A stretch of 27,555 nucleotides of DNA from 1-14-2-50-31-20 sp964617555 (GCA_964617555.1 CAZTYP010000066.1:1-27555); one strand, 5' to 3'. Positions 7,475 through 16,196 are shown, numbered from the stretch's first letter. Program-made: numbers and translations. The notes: generated by a model not told the origin, from the sequence alone.

Positions 7475-8710
7475 ATGGCTGTAATAAGACCCTTTAAAGG
7501 ACTAAGACCCGACCCTCGAGTAGCACATCTTGTTGCAAGTGTTCCTTACGACGTTGTTAACAGAAAAGAAGCTGCGGAGTTGGCAAAAGATAATCCCGTT
7601 TCGTTTTTACGTGTAACCCGTTCCGAAATTGAGTTGGACAAAAACATTGACGCTTATTCCGACGAAGTTTACCAAAAAGCGGCGGAAAACATGAAACGTT
7701 TAATAAAAGAAGCTCCGCTTATTACGGACGATGAAGCAAGGTTTTATATTTACAGATTAATCTGGAAAGATGTTACCCAGGTCGGTATTGCGGCAACTTT
7801 TTCCGTTGAAGATTACAACAACGATGTAATTATGAAGCATGAAAAAACACGCAGAGCAAAAGAAGACGACAGAACAAAACACATTGTTACAACAAACGTG
7901 CAAACCGGAGCGGTTTTTTTAACATATAAAGGTGTTCCCGATGTAAACGATTTAGTTGAAAAAACCATGAACAATAACGAACCTGTTTATGATTTTACAA
8001 CCAACGACGGTGTTACACATACCCTCTGGATTATGCCTAAAGAAGCAAACGATGTTATTCAATACGAAATAGGAAAAGTTAAACATCTTTATATTGCCGA
8101 CGGGCATCACCGTGCGGCAAGTGCAAGCCGCGCACAAAAAGTTAAGATGGAAGAAAATCCCAACCATACCGGTGATGAAGAATACAACTATTTTATGGCT
8201 GTGCTTTTCCCTGCCGAGCAACTTAAGGTATTGCCTTATAACAGAGTTGTTTTCACTTTGAACAACAACACCGAAGAAGAATTTTTCGAAAAAGTTAAAA
8301 AGAATTTTACCGTTGAAGAAACAAACACTCCTTCTCCAAAGGAAAGAAAAAATTTCGGAATGTATATCAATAAAAAATGGTACAAACTTAAACCGAATGA
8401 AAACGTAATACCCGGCGAAACCGTGGGGGAAAAATTGGATGTCTCAATTCTCCAAAACTTTTTACTTGAACCTGTGCTCGGTATTTCGGACCCGCGAACT
8501 GATAATAACATAGATTTTATCGGGGGAATACGCGGCACGGAAGAATTGGAAAAACTTGTAGATTCCGGAACCGCAAAAGTTGCTTTCTCTCTTTATCCCG
8601 TAAGTGTAAACGATTTAATGAATATATCCGATGCGGGTGAAACCATGCCCCCGAAATCAACATGGTTTGAACCGAAATTGCGAGACGGTCTTGTTGTGCA
8701 TACAATTTGA
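7475..8710 (+). CDS. DUF1015 family protein
   Basis: Member of the DUF1015 family, 411 residues, cytoplasmic, with no signal peptide. The start is one of two adjacent ATGs; GGAGG at 7466-7470 is four bases from the ATG at 7475 and only one base from that at 7472, so I prefer 7475 (MAVIRPFKGLRP). Family hallmarks are the N-terminal RPFKGLRPDP and SVPYDVVN, the FLRVTRSE segment, and YIADGHHRAASASR with Asp209-Gly-His-His-Arg213. That DGHHR motif recalls the ParB/sulfiredoxin-type motif of free-serine kinases, an analogy I make from memory. The next gene, serC, begins 31 bases after the stop, and DUF1015 genes are often found beside serA/serC in Bacteroidota. I infer a role in serine or phosphoserine metabolism, but no activity is proven by this sequence. 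Confidence 0.9.
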   Translation: MAVIRPFKGLRPDPRVAHLVASVPYDVVNRKEAAELAKDNPVSFLRVTRSEIELDKNIDAYSDEVYQKAAENMKRLIKEAPLITDDEARFYIYRLIWKDVTQVGIAATFSVEDYNNDVIMKHEKTRRAKEDDRTKHIVTTNVQTGAVFLTYKGVPDVNDLVEKTMNNNEPVYDFTTNDGVTHTLWIMPKEANDVIQYEIGKVKHLYIADGHHRAASASRAQKVKMEENPNHTGDEEYNYFMAVLFPAEQLKVLPYNRVVFTLNNNTEEEFFEKVKKNFTVEETNTPSPKERKNFGMYINKKWYKLKPNENVIPGETVGEKLDVSILQNFLLEPVLGISDPRTDNNIDFIGGIRGTEELEKLVDSGTAKVAFSLYPVSVNDLMNISDAGETMPPKSTWFEPKLRDGLVVHTI

Positions 8711-8741
8711 TTTTTAAATAAATAATTGAAGGAAATAACAA

Positions 8742-9827
8742 ATGGAAAAACGAATTTATAATTTCAGTGCCGGTCCCGGGGTTTTGCCCGAAGAAGTTTT
8801 ACTTGAAGCACAAAAAGATTTATACTCATACAAAGGAGAAGGCTTATCGGTTATGGAAATGAGTCACCGTTCAAAAACTTACGGACAAATAATAACCGAG
8901 GCGGAATCGGATTTACGAAAACTGTTAAATATCGGTGATGACTATGCCGTCCTTTTTTTGCAAGGCGGGGCAACGTTACAATTTTCGATGGTTGCTTTAA
9001 ACCTAATGCCTCCGGCAAACAAAGCCGATTACATCAATACGGGTGCATGGTCTAAAAAAGCAATCAAGGAAGCCAAAAGAGTTGGCGAAGTTAATATTGC
9101 CGCTTCTTCAGAAGATGCTAATTTTAATTATATTCCCAAACAAAACGCACTTAATTTAACTCCGGATGCATCGTATGTTCATTTTACTTCCAACAATACA
9201 ATCTTCGGAACTGAATTTAAAACGGAACCTGAAACCAACGGAGTTCCTCTTGTTTGCGATGCATCTTCCGATATTTTAAGCAAACCGATAGAGGTTACCA
9301 AATACGGTTTGATATACGCGGGAGCTCAAAAAAACATGGGGCCTGCCGGCGCCGCTCTTGTTATTATCAATAAGTCGCTGCTCGAACGTTCCTCCGATGA
9401 TTTGCATACTTACTTGAATTACAAAACCCATGTGGAAAAAGGCTCTATGTACAACACACCCCCGACTTTTACAATTTATATTATGGGGTTAGTTTACAAA
9501 TGGTTGTTGAACAAAGGCGGTTTGGAAGTGATGCAAAAAACAAATGAAGCCAAAGCAAAAATGCTTTACGATGCAATTGATAACTCCGACGGATTTTACA
9601 AAGGAGCCGCTGCCGTGGAAGATCGTTCACTTATGAATGTTACATTCAATTTAAGAAGCGAAGAACTTGAGAAAAAATTTGTTGCCGAAGCTGCCGAAAA
9701 AGATCTTTCGGGATTGAAAGGACACCGCTCCGTTGGCGGTATCCGCGCATCTATATATAATGCGTTCCCTACCGAAGGCGTTGAAAAATTAGTGGATTTT
9801 ATGACTGACTTTAAAGCAAACAATTAA
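8742..9827 (+). CDS. serC: Phosphoserine aminotransferase
   Basis: Pyridoxal-phosphate enzyme of 361 residues that makes 3-phosphoserine from 3-phosphohydroxypyruvate and glutamate in the phosphorylated serine pathway, and probably also serves pyridoxal-phosphate synthesis. The class V aminotransferase signature is clear: YNFSAGPGVLPEEVL at the N-terminus, VMEMSHRSKTY, LFLQGGATLQFSM binding the cofactor phosphate, and the Schiff-base Lys197 in YAGAQKNMGPAG. The C-terminal GHRSVGGIRASIYNAFP is also typical. Length equals the family norm of about 360. A GAAGGAAA ribosome site precedes the ATG. It forms an operon with the DUF1015 gene upstream and ends at a strong hairpin. No serA or serB is present in this window. 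Confidence 0.97.
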   Translation: MEKRIYNFSAGPGVLPEEVLLEAQKDLYSYKGEGLSVMEMSHRSKTYGQIITEAESDLRKLLNIGDDYAVLFLQGGATLQFSMVALNLMPPANKADYINTGAWSKKAIKEAKRVGEVNIAASSEDANFNYIPKQNALNLTPDASYVHFTSNNTIFGTEFKTEPETNGVPLVCDASSDILSKPIEVTKYGLIYAGAQKNMGPAGAALVIINKSLLERSSDDLHTYLNYKTHVEKGSMYNTPPTFTIYIMGLVYKWLLNKGGLEVMQKTNEAKAKMLYDAIDNSDGFYKGAAAVEDRSLMNVTFNLRSEELEKKFVAEAAEKDLSGLKGHRSVGGIRASIYNAFPTEGVEKLVDFMTDFKANN

Positions 9828-9838
9828 TTTATTTGTTT

Positions 9839-9866
9839 CCTCCCGTTAAATCGGGAGGATTTTTTT
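9839..9866 (+). terminator. Terminator after serC
   Basis: CCTCCCG at 9839-9845 pairs perfectly with CGGGAGG at 9852-9858 over a six-base loop. It is followed by ATTTTTTT. Confidence 0.93.
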
Positions 9867-9885
9867 ATAACAAATTTTGATAATT

Positions 9886-10317
9886 ATGAAAAGTATTAAC
9901 CCTGCAATAATATTTTTGCTTTTCTCGTTTTTTTCAATATTCACAGGGTGTTCGGAAGAACCGAAGCTGGAACTCTTTAACCCGCAGGCATTTGCATATG
10001 CCATGGATAACGGTTGGGAAGTTAATGCTTCCGTAAACGCAAAAGGATTTGCTCAAGTTAAAGACGTTAATACGGAGTTATATCATTTATCTCTCAATTA
10101 CAAAGTAAATCTTTATTCTTCTGAAGATACCGTCTTTAATGCCGATTACGATTCCGTAACTGATTCTGTTGTTGAAAGAACAACGGATATCCAGATTGAA
10201 ACACAACTTCAGTTGGATAGCGGATTTTCAAAAGGCAATTATTCCCTGGAATTTATTGTGGAAGACGAATACTCACATACAAAAGATACACTTGTTACAA
10301 AATTCATTCTTGATTAA
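9886..10317 (+). CDS. Small lipoprotein of unknown function
   Basis: Predicted lipoprotein of 143 residues. The start is the ATG at 9886 (MKSINPAIIF); an in-frame TTG nine bases upstream is less likely. A hydrophobic signal ends in FSIFTGCSEEP, giving a lipidated Cys around residue 22. The mature part of about 120 residues is rich in Tyr, Asp and Thr with alternating hydrophobics, which suggests a beta-sandwich, for example YHLSLNYKVNLYSSEDTVFN and GNYSLEFIVEDEYSHTKDT. I do not recognise a named family. It begins only 20 bases after the serC terminator, has a weak hairpin after it, and lies 133 bases before uvrB, so it may be transcribed alone. There is no strong Shine-Dalgarno, which is common in this phylum. 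Confidence 0.8.
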   Translation: MKSINPAIIFLLFSFFSIFTGCSEEPKLELFNPQAFAYAMDNGWEVNASVNAKGFAQVKDVNTELYHLSLNYKVNLYSSEDTVFNADYDSVTDSVVERTTDIQIETQLQLDSGFSKGNYSLEFIVEDEYSHTKDTLVTKFILD

Positions 10318-10321
10318 TAAA

Positions 10322-10340
10322 ACGGACTTTTCCCGTCCGT
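10322..10340 (+). terminator. Hairpin after the small lipoprotein gene
   Basis: ACGGAC at 10322-10327 pairs with GTCCGT at 10335-10340 over a seven-base loop. The tail is ATATT rather than a T-run, so it may terminate weakly. Confidence 0.4.
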
Positions 10341-10450
10341 ATATTAAAATCAATCCGTAAAAAATTAATCCTATTTATTAATTGTGCATCTTATAAAACT
10401 GTATTAAATTAAAAATTGACTAATCGTAAAATATCCGGCATACGGAAATA

Positions 10451-12466
10451 ATGAATAAATTTGAATTAATATCCGGTTACAAACCGGCGGGAGACCAGCC
10501 AAAAGCCATTGAGGAACTTACCAAAGGAGTACTCAACGGTGAGAAACACCAAGTTCTGCTCGGCGTTACGGGCAGCGGAAAAACTTTTACAATGAGCAAC
10601 GTAATTGCCAACGTAAATAAACCCACTTTGATTATCTCGCATAACAAAACTCTTGCCGCACAACTCTATTCCGAGTTTAAATCGTTTTTTCCCAATAATG
10701 CCGTGGAGTTTTTTATCAGCTATTATGATTACTATCAACCCGAAGCATATGTGGTAAAAAACGATTTATACATTGAAAAAGATTTTTCGATAAACGAAGA
10801 GATAGACAGATTGCGCCTTAAAGCAACCACGGCTTTAATTGAAGGACGAAACGATGTAATAATTGTTGCAAGCGTAAGTTGTATTTACGGCATAGGTGCT
10901 CCGGACCAATATGCACGACAAATAACTTTTGTACGGAAAGGAGATATTCTTAACAGAAAAGATTTTATGCGTAATCTTATAGATATTTATTACACACGCA
11001 ACGATGCCGATTTTGTGCGAGGAACATTTAGAGCACGCGGAGATGTAATTGAAATTATTCCCGCTTATCAATACGAGGAAGCAATACGAGTTGAGTTTTG
11101 GGATGACGAAATCGAACGGATTTCCATAATAGAAGCATTAACCGGCAAAGTAATTCGAGAAGTTGATTCCGCCGCTATTTATCCCGCTAAGTATTTTGTT
11201 ACAACCAAAGAACAGGTAAATTCCGCAATTAAAACCATTGAAGCGGAATTAAAGGAACGTCTGGAATATTTTTGGAGCGAGGAAAAATATCTTGAAGCCC
11301 AAAGATTGGAGCAACGTACACGATACGATATCGAAATGATGAGGGAAATAGGATATTGTTCCGGAATAGAGAATTATTCGCGGCATATGGACGGAAGGCC
11401 TCCGGGCTCGCGTCCCGCTTGCTTATTTGATTACTTCCCCGATGATTACCTCTTAATTATTGACGAATCTCACGTTACGGTTCCACAAATAAGAGGAATG
11501 TACAACGGAGACCGTTCCCGTAAATTAACTTTGGTTGAACACGGCTTCAGACTTCCCTCTGCCCTTGATAATCGTCCGTTAAAATTTGATGAATACGAGC
11601 AATTAACGAATCAAGTTATTTACGTATCCGCCACACCGGGTGATTATGAACTTGAAAAAACCGGCGGAGTTTTTGTAGAACAAATTATTCGTCCTACGGG
11701 ACTACCTGACCCTGAAATATGCGTGCGTCCGGTAAAAACACAAATTGACGACCTGCTCGGAGAAATACGTATCAGAGTTGATAAAAACGAGCGCGTATTG
11801 GTAACAACGCTAACAAAAAAGATGGCGGAAGATTTAACCGACTACCTCGAAAATCTTGCAATTCGTGTTAAATATATTCACAGCGATATAGATTCTCTTG
11901 AGCGTGTTGAGATAATCAGAGATTTGCGCATGGGCGATTTTGACGTACTTGTCGGGGTTAACCTTTTACGCGAGGGGTTGGACTTACCTGAAGTTTCACT
12001 TGTAGCAATTATTGATGCAGACAAAGAAGGATTTTTACGCAGCGAACGGTCTTTGATGCAAACAGCCGGCAGAACCGCAAGAAATGCTGACGGTAAAGTA
12101 ATTATGTATGCCGATAAAATTACACGTTCAATGAAAAAAACAATAGACGAAACAAACCGCAGAAGAAAATTGCAAATGGAATATAACAGAAAACACGGCA
12201 TTACTCCCAAAACAATATTCAAAAGCAAAGACGAAATTATGCAATCAACATCAATTGCGGATATGCGTAACAAAAAAGATGAATTTGAAAAAGCATCTTT
12301 CTCTAAGGTTGCCGAGCCGGTAATAAAATATATGTCGAGAGAACAACGCCTTGATTTAATTAAAGAAATGACGAGAGAGATGAAACAAGCCGCAAAAGAT
12401 TTGGAATTTGAAAAAGCGGCTTTCCTACGTGACGAAATAGAAAAACTGCAAAAAATAATAAAATAA
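10451..12466 (+). CDS. uvrB: Excinuclease ABC subunit B
   Basis: UvrB, the DNA damage-verifying helicase-like subunit of nucleotide excision repair, 671 residues, the usual length. Walker A GVTGSGKT is at 38-45, the beta-hairpin region that clamps DNA is around FISYYDYYQPEAYV, the DEAD-type box is IIDESH, and the C-terminal helicase motifs VSATPGDYE, GVNLLREGLDLPEVSLV and QTAGRTARN are intact. The last 35 residues form a UVR motif for UvrA/UvrC contact (KDLEFEKAAFLRDEIEKLQK). The start MNKFELISGYKPAGDQ matches the family N-terminus. uvrA and uvrC are not adjacent, which is normal. No LexA box was identified upstream. The gene appears to stand alone. Confidence 0.98.
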   Translation: MNKFELISGYKPAGDQPKAIEELTKGVLNGEKHQVLLGVTGSGKTFTMSNVIANVNKPTLIISHNKTLAAQLYSEFKSFFPNNAVEFFISYYDYYQPEAYVVKNDLYIEKDFSINEEIDRLRLKATTALIEGRNDVIIVASVSCIYGIGAPDQYARQITFVRKGDILNRKDFMRNLIDIYYTRNDADFVRGTFRARGDVIEIIPAYQYEEAIRVEFWDDEIERISIIEALTGKVIREVDSAAIYPAKYFVTTKEQVNSAIKTIEAELKERLEYFWSEEKYLEAQRLEQRTRYDIEMMREIGYCSGIENYSRHMDGRPPGSRPACLFDYFPDDYLLIIDESHVTVPQIRGMYNGDRSRKLTLVEHGFRLPSALDNRPLKFDEYEQLTNQVIYVSATPGDYELEKTGGVFVEQIIRPTGLPDPEICVRPVKTQIDDLLGEIRIRVDKNERVLVTTLTKKMAEDLTDYLENLAIRVKYIHSDIDSLERVEIIRDLRMGDFDVLVGVNLLREGLDLPEVSLVAIIDADKEGFLRSERSLMQTAGRTARNADGKVIMYADKITRSMKKTIDETNRRRKLQMEYNRKHGITPKTIFKSKDEIMQSTSIADMRNKKDEFEKASFSKVAEPVIKYMSREQRLDLIKEMTREMKQAAKDLEFEKAAFLRDEIEKLQKIIK

Positions 12467-12474
12467 AAAAACTG

Positions 12475-12530
12475 CAAACCAAAATCTCCGTACACAATTC
12501 TGTAATTCACGGGTGGTTTGTTTCTTTCAT
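12475..12530 (+). terminator. Possible terminator after uvrB
   Basis: CAAACCA at 12475-12481 can pair with TGGTTTG at 12514-12520, and inside it CCGT at 12488-12491 with ACGG at 12509-12512. TTTCTTTC follows. The internal loops are unequal, so this is a weak call. Confidence 0.35.
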
Positions 12531-12577
12531 GCGGATTGTATAAATTATAATTTAACTTTCATTAAAACAAAAGACAA

Positions 12578-13309
12578 TTGAATAAAATCCGGTTGCAATA
12601 TCTTAAATCGATCACTTTTTTTTATCTCTTTACGGCTGCAGCTGTATACGGACAAAGTAATATGGTAAAAGGGTCGTTTATATATCCTTCCGAAATTAAA
12701 AACGGAGAGTACAAACAGGAAGTATCTCTTATACTTGCCAAGTTGCCGGAAGAACAAATAGAAGCAACAAGCTCGTGGATTTATGCCCCTCTCTTTTCCT
12801 ATCATGCAAAATACGGCTTACCTTACGGATTTAATTTGCGCGGTAGTGCTTCCACAAATATTATTACATTCTACTTTAAAGGAGGCGCACAGTGGGGGTA
12901 CAGTTTTAACAACGTAACATTTTCCGTTAACGGAGATGTTGCTTATTGGTTCGGACAACTAAAACATTTTGGATTTAACAGTGCCGTTAAAGCATGGAGC
13001 GGCTATACCACCCTTTCAATGGGAATTGCTTTTGAAAAATTCACACTCACATTTCAAACCGAAGCGAATTATCTGTTGTCGCTTACTCAAACCGTTGACG
13101 ATATTGAAACAAACACGGGTAACAATCAAAACCTCTTAGCCGGCTTTGGTTTTTCGGTTTTTATTGAGCAACCTGTTTGGAAAGATAATTTTATGACAAT
13201 AGGCGTTAAGTTTAATCGTGCCAAATATTATTGGCCCGCTTGGGCTGTGTTCCCTTCGTGGGACAGATACTTTTTTATTCCTGAAGTATTTGTAGGATTC
13301 GTATTATGA
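12578..13309 (+). CDS. Predicted outer-membrane beta-barrel protein
   Basis: Exported protein of 243 residues, first gene of a four-gene operon. The TTG at 12578 gives MNKIRLQYLKSITFFYLFTA followed by AAVYGQ, a typical signal peptide with cleavage likely after AVYGQ. The mature chain has alternating polar and hydrophobic strands rich in aromatic and Gly residues (FNLRGSASTNIITFYFKGGA, WGYSFNNVTFSVNGDVAYWF) and ends in a Phe-containing strand (FIPEVFVGFVL), features of outer-membrane barrels. I recognise no specific family and assign no substrate. The next gene starts within its stop codon region (4-base overlap, ATGA), so the two are translationally coupled. No convincing Shine-Dalgarno precedes the TTG, so the exact start is uncertain. 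Confidence 0.75.
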   Translation: MNKIRLQYLKSITFFYLFTAAAVYGQSNMVKGSFIYPSEIKNGEYKQEVSLILAKLPEEQIEATSSWIYAPLFSYHAKYGLPYGFNLRGSASTNIITFYFKGGAQWGYSFNNVTFSVNGDVAYWFGQLKHFGFNSAVKAWSGYTTLSMGIAFEKFTLTFQTEANYLLSLTQTVDDIETNTGNNQNLLAGFGFSVFIEQPVWKDNFMTIGVKFNRAKYYWPAWAVFPSWDRYFFIPEVFVGFVL

Positions 13310-14550
13310 GAAAATATTTTCCCTTTATATTGTTGTTGTTTTTTCTTCTTTCCTGCACGGAAGAAATTTTAACGGATCCGGAATATTCAGACGGCTCGCT
13401 GTTAACCGGAAAGTTACCGATACCCGAAACTCTTAAAACACGTATTGAGGGAATTTATAAAATTTCCGACGGAGCAAACTATTTCGGGAATGAAGTTGCA
13501 TTAAAATGGCGAGGCAAAAAACTTGCGGTTTACGGTTCTAAAAACGGGACTTATTTTTTGTTGAACGGAGCCACAAAAGATTCCGTTTTCTATTTTGAAG
13601 GAACATGGAGACACATGCAAAGTTTAAATACCGGATTACTCCGTTTAAAAATAAATAGAGCAAACGGTGCTCTTGATATTTGGCAAAACTCTGTTACCGA
13701 AAAATCCGTTAAACTTACCGGCTCTTTCGGCGTGGGAAGCAGTCCTAACACGGAAATTCTAAAACTCACATATTCCCGTCCTTTAAGCAATAGTACCGAA
13801 AGTAAAAACTTTTTGATTATCTCACACAGGGGCGGAGTTCGCAACTCGGATAATATCGGGATTTCCGAAAACAGTATTGAAATGATTGGGAAAGCGGAAG
13901 AACTTGGAGCAACAGGAATTGAAATTGACATAAAATTAACAAAAGACAATGTTCCAATTCTTTATCACGACCCCGATATTAATTTACGATTGGTGCAGGA
14001 AGCTCCCATCTGGGGCCCGATTGAAGAATTTACATTTTCGGAGATAAGAACATTTCTCAGATTGGTAAACGGCGAAAGAATTCCAACATTAATGGAAGCA
14101 TTAAATTTTACGCTTACAAAAACAAAACTGCGCTTTGTTTGGCTTGATATGAAATCGGATAAAAATGCAATGGCTCTCGTTATCCCAATACAACAGGAAA
14201 TTATGAGATTGGCAAAATCGATGGGAAGAGATTTAACCGTTGTAATCGGTTTACCTACCAAAGAAAAAAGAGATTTTTTTATGGAATACCCAGACTATCA
14301 AAATATTGAATCTTTGAACGAAGGCACAGTGGAAGATGTTCATAAAACAAATTCTTATGCATGGGGTCCTCGCTGGACAATGGGAACACAAACCGCAAAA
14401 GTTGAACAGATGCACTCCGAAGGAAGAATTGCAATTACCTGGACACTTGATCAAACTGAATTTATTTCAAAATTTATTAAGAAAAGTAAATTTGATGGCT
14501 TTGTTACAAATTATCCTACAATAGTGGCTTATTATAATTATGCACGATAA
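13306..14550 (+). CDS. Lipoprotein with C-terminal glycerophosphodiester phosphodiesterase domain
   Basis: Two-part envelope enzyme of 414 residues. A lipoprotein signal, MRKYFPFILLLFFLLSCTEE, places Cys17 as the anchor. Residues of about 45-160 form a beta-rich region with no name I can give (GIYKISDGANYFG, LALKW-like strands, FYFEGTWRHM). The GDPD domain (about 168-410) has His174-Arg175-Gly176 in ISHRGG, Glu206 and Asp208 in GIEIDIKLTKDNVPILYHDP with His221, Asp281 and Lys283 in WLDMKS, and a C-terminal TWTLDQ then FDGFVTNYP. These match the calcium/magnesium-dependent phosphodiesterases that release sn-glycerol 3-phosphate from deacylated phospholipids. The usual Glu of the E-x-K motif is Asp here. 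It overlaps both neighbours (4 bases upstream, 11 downstream). I infer action on lipid-derived phosphodiesters at the periplasmic face. Confidence 0.9.
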   Translation: MRKYFPFILLLFFLLSCTEEILTDPEYSDGSLLTGKLPIPETLKTRIEGIYKISDGANYFGNEVALKWRGKKLAVYGSKNGTYFLLNGATKDSVFYFEGTWRHMQSLNTGLLRLKINRANGALDIWQNSVTEKSVKLTGSFGVGSSPNTEILKLTYSRPLSNSTESKNFLIISHRGGVRNSDNIGISENSIEMIGKAEELGATGIEIDIKLTKDNVPILYHDPDINLRLVQEAPIWGPIEEFTFSEIRTFLRLVNGERIPTLMEALNFTLTKTKLRFVWLDMKSDKNAMALVIPIQQEIMRLAKSMGRDLTVVIGLPTKEKRDFFMEYPDYQNIESLNEGTVEDVHKTNSYAWGPRWTMGTQTAKVEQMHSEGRIAITWTLDQTEFISKFIKKSKFDGFVTNYPTIVAYYNYAR

Positions 14551-15142
14551 ATTAATTAAAATATTGTTTGTTACATCTCTCTTTTTTTCGCTTACATTTA
14601 TAAATGTTAACGGACAGCAAAACGATTCGCTTTATCATTTTAATCTTGATGCAGGTGTGGGACCGGCTTTCTATTTAACCGATATGAATTACGAAAACAT
14701 TTACAGCAACTATCCGTTTGTCTTTACATTCAGAGTGCTTTGGAAACCCGAGCATCTTTTACAATTAGGGCTGGAGTTCGGCTCACTTCCTCTTTTTTAT
14801 TTGGAAAAGAAATTTTACGATACCATGTTCGGGAATACCGAAACAAAACTTTCGTTAAAGTCCGTTCCCATTATGGGTGTTTTTTCAATGGAGATTCTTA
14901 AAAATTTTGAAATTATCGGAGGAATAGGCGGGTTTGTCCTTTTTTCGGAAGTCTCATCATTTAACAATCATGTAGTAAATACCAGTTGGAGCAACGCATA
15001 CGAACTGGGAGCTTCATACTTATATCCGCTTAAAAACAATCTCAAAATCGGGGGTGAAGCAAAAACATATTACATAGCCCGTTTGGAAAACTACGATGTT
15101 GTTATTCATTTTACGATGCGATATACATTCTATTCTTATTAA
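14540..15142 (+). CDS. Predicted outer-membrane beta-barrel protein, porin-family-like
   Basis: Exported protein of 200 residues overlapping the GDPD lipoprotein gene by 11 bases. The signal peptide MHDKLIKILFVTSLFFSLTF ends near INVNGQ. The mature part starts with FNLDAGVGPAFYLTDM, a pattern typical of small eight-strand barrels, continues with paired amphipathic strands (FRVLWKPEHLLQLGLEFGSL, FEIIGGIGGFVLF) and finishes on VVIHFTMRYTFYSY, a terminal aromatic strand expected for barrel assembly. No catalytic residues are visible. Its position between a phosphodiesterase and a phosphoesterase suggests a structural or uptake role in the same process, but this is inferred only from operon order. 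Start alternatives inside the first 20 codons are few, and the ATG at 14540 gives the best signal peptide. Confidence 0.75.
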   Translation: MHDKLIKILFVTSLFFSLTFINVNGQQNDSLYHFNLDAGVGPAFYLTDMNYENIYSNYPFVFTFRVLWKPEHLLQLGLEFGSLPLFYLEKKFYDTMFGNTETKLSLKSVPIMGVFSMEILKNFEIIGGIGGFVLFSEVSSFNNHVVNTSWSNAYELGASYLYPLKNNLKIGGEAKTYYIARLENYDVVIHFTMRYTFYSY

Positions 15143-15147
15143 TTTTC

Positions 15148-16155
15148 ATGTTTATTAAATTGAAACGAATTAAAAAAAGAGGCCCCATATTTCTTCTGTT
15201 AATTGTTGCCCTTGCAACTTTTGCATTACTTCCTCAATTGCCTATTCCCCTATGCGGTAATGCGGATTATCCCGTCTTCCAAAATAAACCGAAAATTTCG
15301 GGCGGAAAAATAATTTTTGTAAGCGACACTCAAGAACCGATTTGGATAGAAAGATTTTGGCTGAAAAAAAATCGTAATATCGAAGCACGAAATTTAATAT
15401 GCAACGAAATCGTAAAAGAAAATCCAACTGCTGTAGTGCACTTAGGCGATATAGTTGCGTTTGGTTATAAGGAAACAAGCTGGGACCCGATAGATTCATG
15501 CTTATATAAACTTAAAAGAAAAGGAATCCGGTTTTATCCTACGCTCGGCAATCACGAAGAAATGATTTTTTCTTCGACAGGAGAAAAAAAATTCTCACAA
15601 AGATTTCCGTTCTTTTCAAAAACCGGATACACCGTTAAAGCCGGAAACATTAAAATAATTCTTCTCAATTCAAACTTTTCCGATATGACAAAGGACGAAA
15701 TTGATAAACAACAACACATGTACAAAGATGAATTAAAAACAGCGGAACACGATACGACAATAAATTTTGTAATTGTAGCGACACACTATTCCCCTTTTAC
15801 AAACAGTAAAATTGTTTCTCCGTCTAAAAAGGTTCAAGAATTTTTTGTGCCTCCTTTTTTAAAATCTAAAAAAGCAAAATTATTTTTAAGCGGACATGCT
15901 CATGCGTTCGAACATTTTAAACACGGAGGCAAAGATTTTCTTGTAATCGGCGGAGGAGGCGGGCTTCAGCAACCGTTGCTTACCGGGATTGATGAAAGAT
16001 GGAAAGATTTCTACGACAGCAAATCTTCTAAACGTATGTTCCATTTTTTGCAATGCGCAACAATAGAAGATACAATAATAATTAATGTTAATATGATTAA
16101 TAAAGCCTTTACAGGGTTTTACAAAACATATGAGCTGAAATTTCCCCTAAAATAA
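15148..16155 (+). CDS. Membrane-anchored metallophosphoesterase
   Basis: Calcineurin-type phosphoesterase of 335 residues, last gene of the operon, five bases after the barrel gene. The basic start MFIKLKRIKKRG and the hydrophobic segment at about 14-30 (IFLLLIVALATFALL) form a signal anchor, placing the enzyme outside the cytoplasm. Metal-site motifs are in order: Asp60 in FVSDTQEP, Asp101 in VVHLGDIV, Asn135-His136-Glu137 in LGNHEE, His213 in ATHYSPF, and His250 and His252 in LSGHAHAFEH. The first motif is D-x-Q (Asp60-Thr-Gln62) instead of the more common D-x-H. A Gly-rich strand, VIGGGGGLQQ, follows the last ligands. It could remove phosphate from the product of the GDPD enzyme or from nucleotides; the substrate is not readable. 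Confidence 0.88.
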   Translation: MFIKLKRIKKRGPIFLLLIVALATFALLPQLPIPLCGNADYPVFQNKPKISGGKIIFVSDTQEPIWIERFWLKKNRNIEARNLICNEIVKENPTAVVHLGDIVAFGYKETSWDPIDSCLYKLKRKGIRFYPTLGNHEEMIFSSTGEKKFSQRFPFFSKTGYTVKAGNIKIILLNSNFSDMTKDEIDKQQHMYKDELKTAEHDTTINFVIVATHYSPFTNSKIVSPSKKVQEFFVPPFLKSKKAKLFLSGHAHAFEHFKHGGKDFLVIGGGGGLQQPLLTGIDERWKDFYDSKSSKRMFHFLQCATIEDTIIINVNMINKAFTGFYKTYELKFPLK

Positions 16156-16159
16156 AGAG

Positions 16160-16196
16160 AAAAAGGAATCCGATCGGGAATTAATGCTCCTTTTTT
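16160..16196 (+). terminator. Possible terminator after the phosphoesterase operon
   Basis: AAAAAGGA at 16160-16167 can pair with TCCTTTTT at 16188-16195 over a 20-base loop. The second arm is itself the T-run. The stem is mostly AT. Confidence 0.4.

Noticed and set aside
11878..12510. Open frame of 210 codons on the minus strand opposite uvrB
   Set aside because: It lies antisense to the well-conserved C-terminal helicase and UVR parts of UvrB, is rich in Ser/Ile/Leu as expected for a shadow frame, and has no ribosome site or family resemblance.
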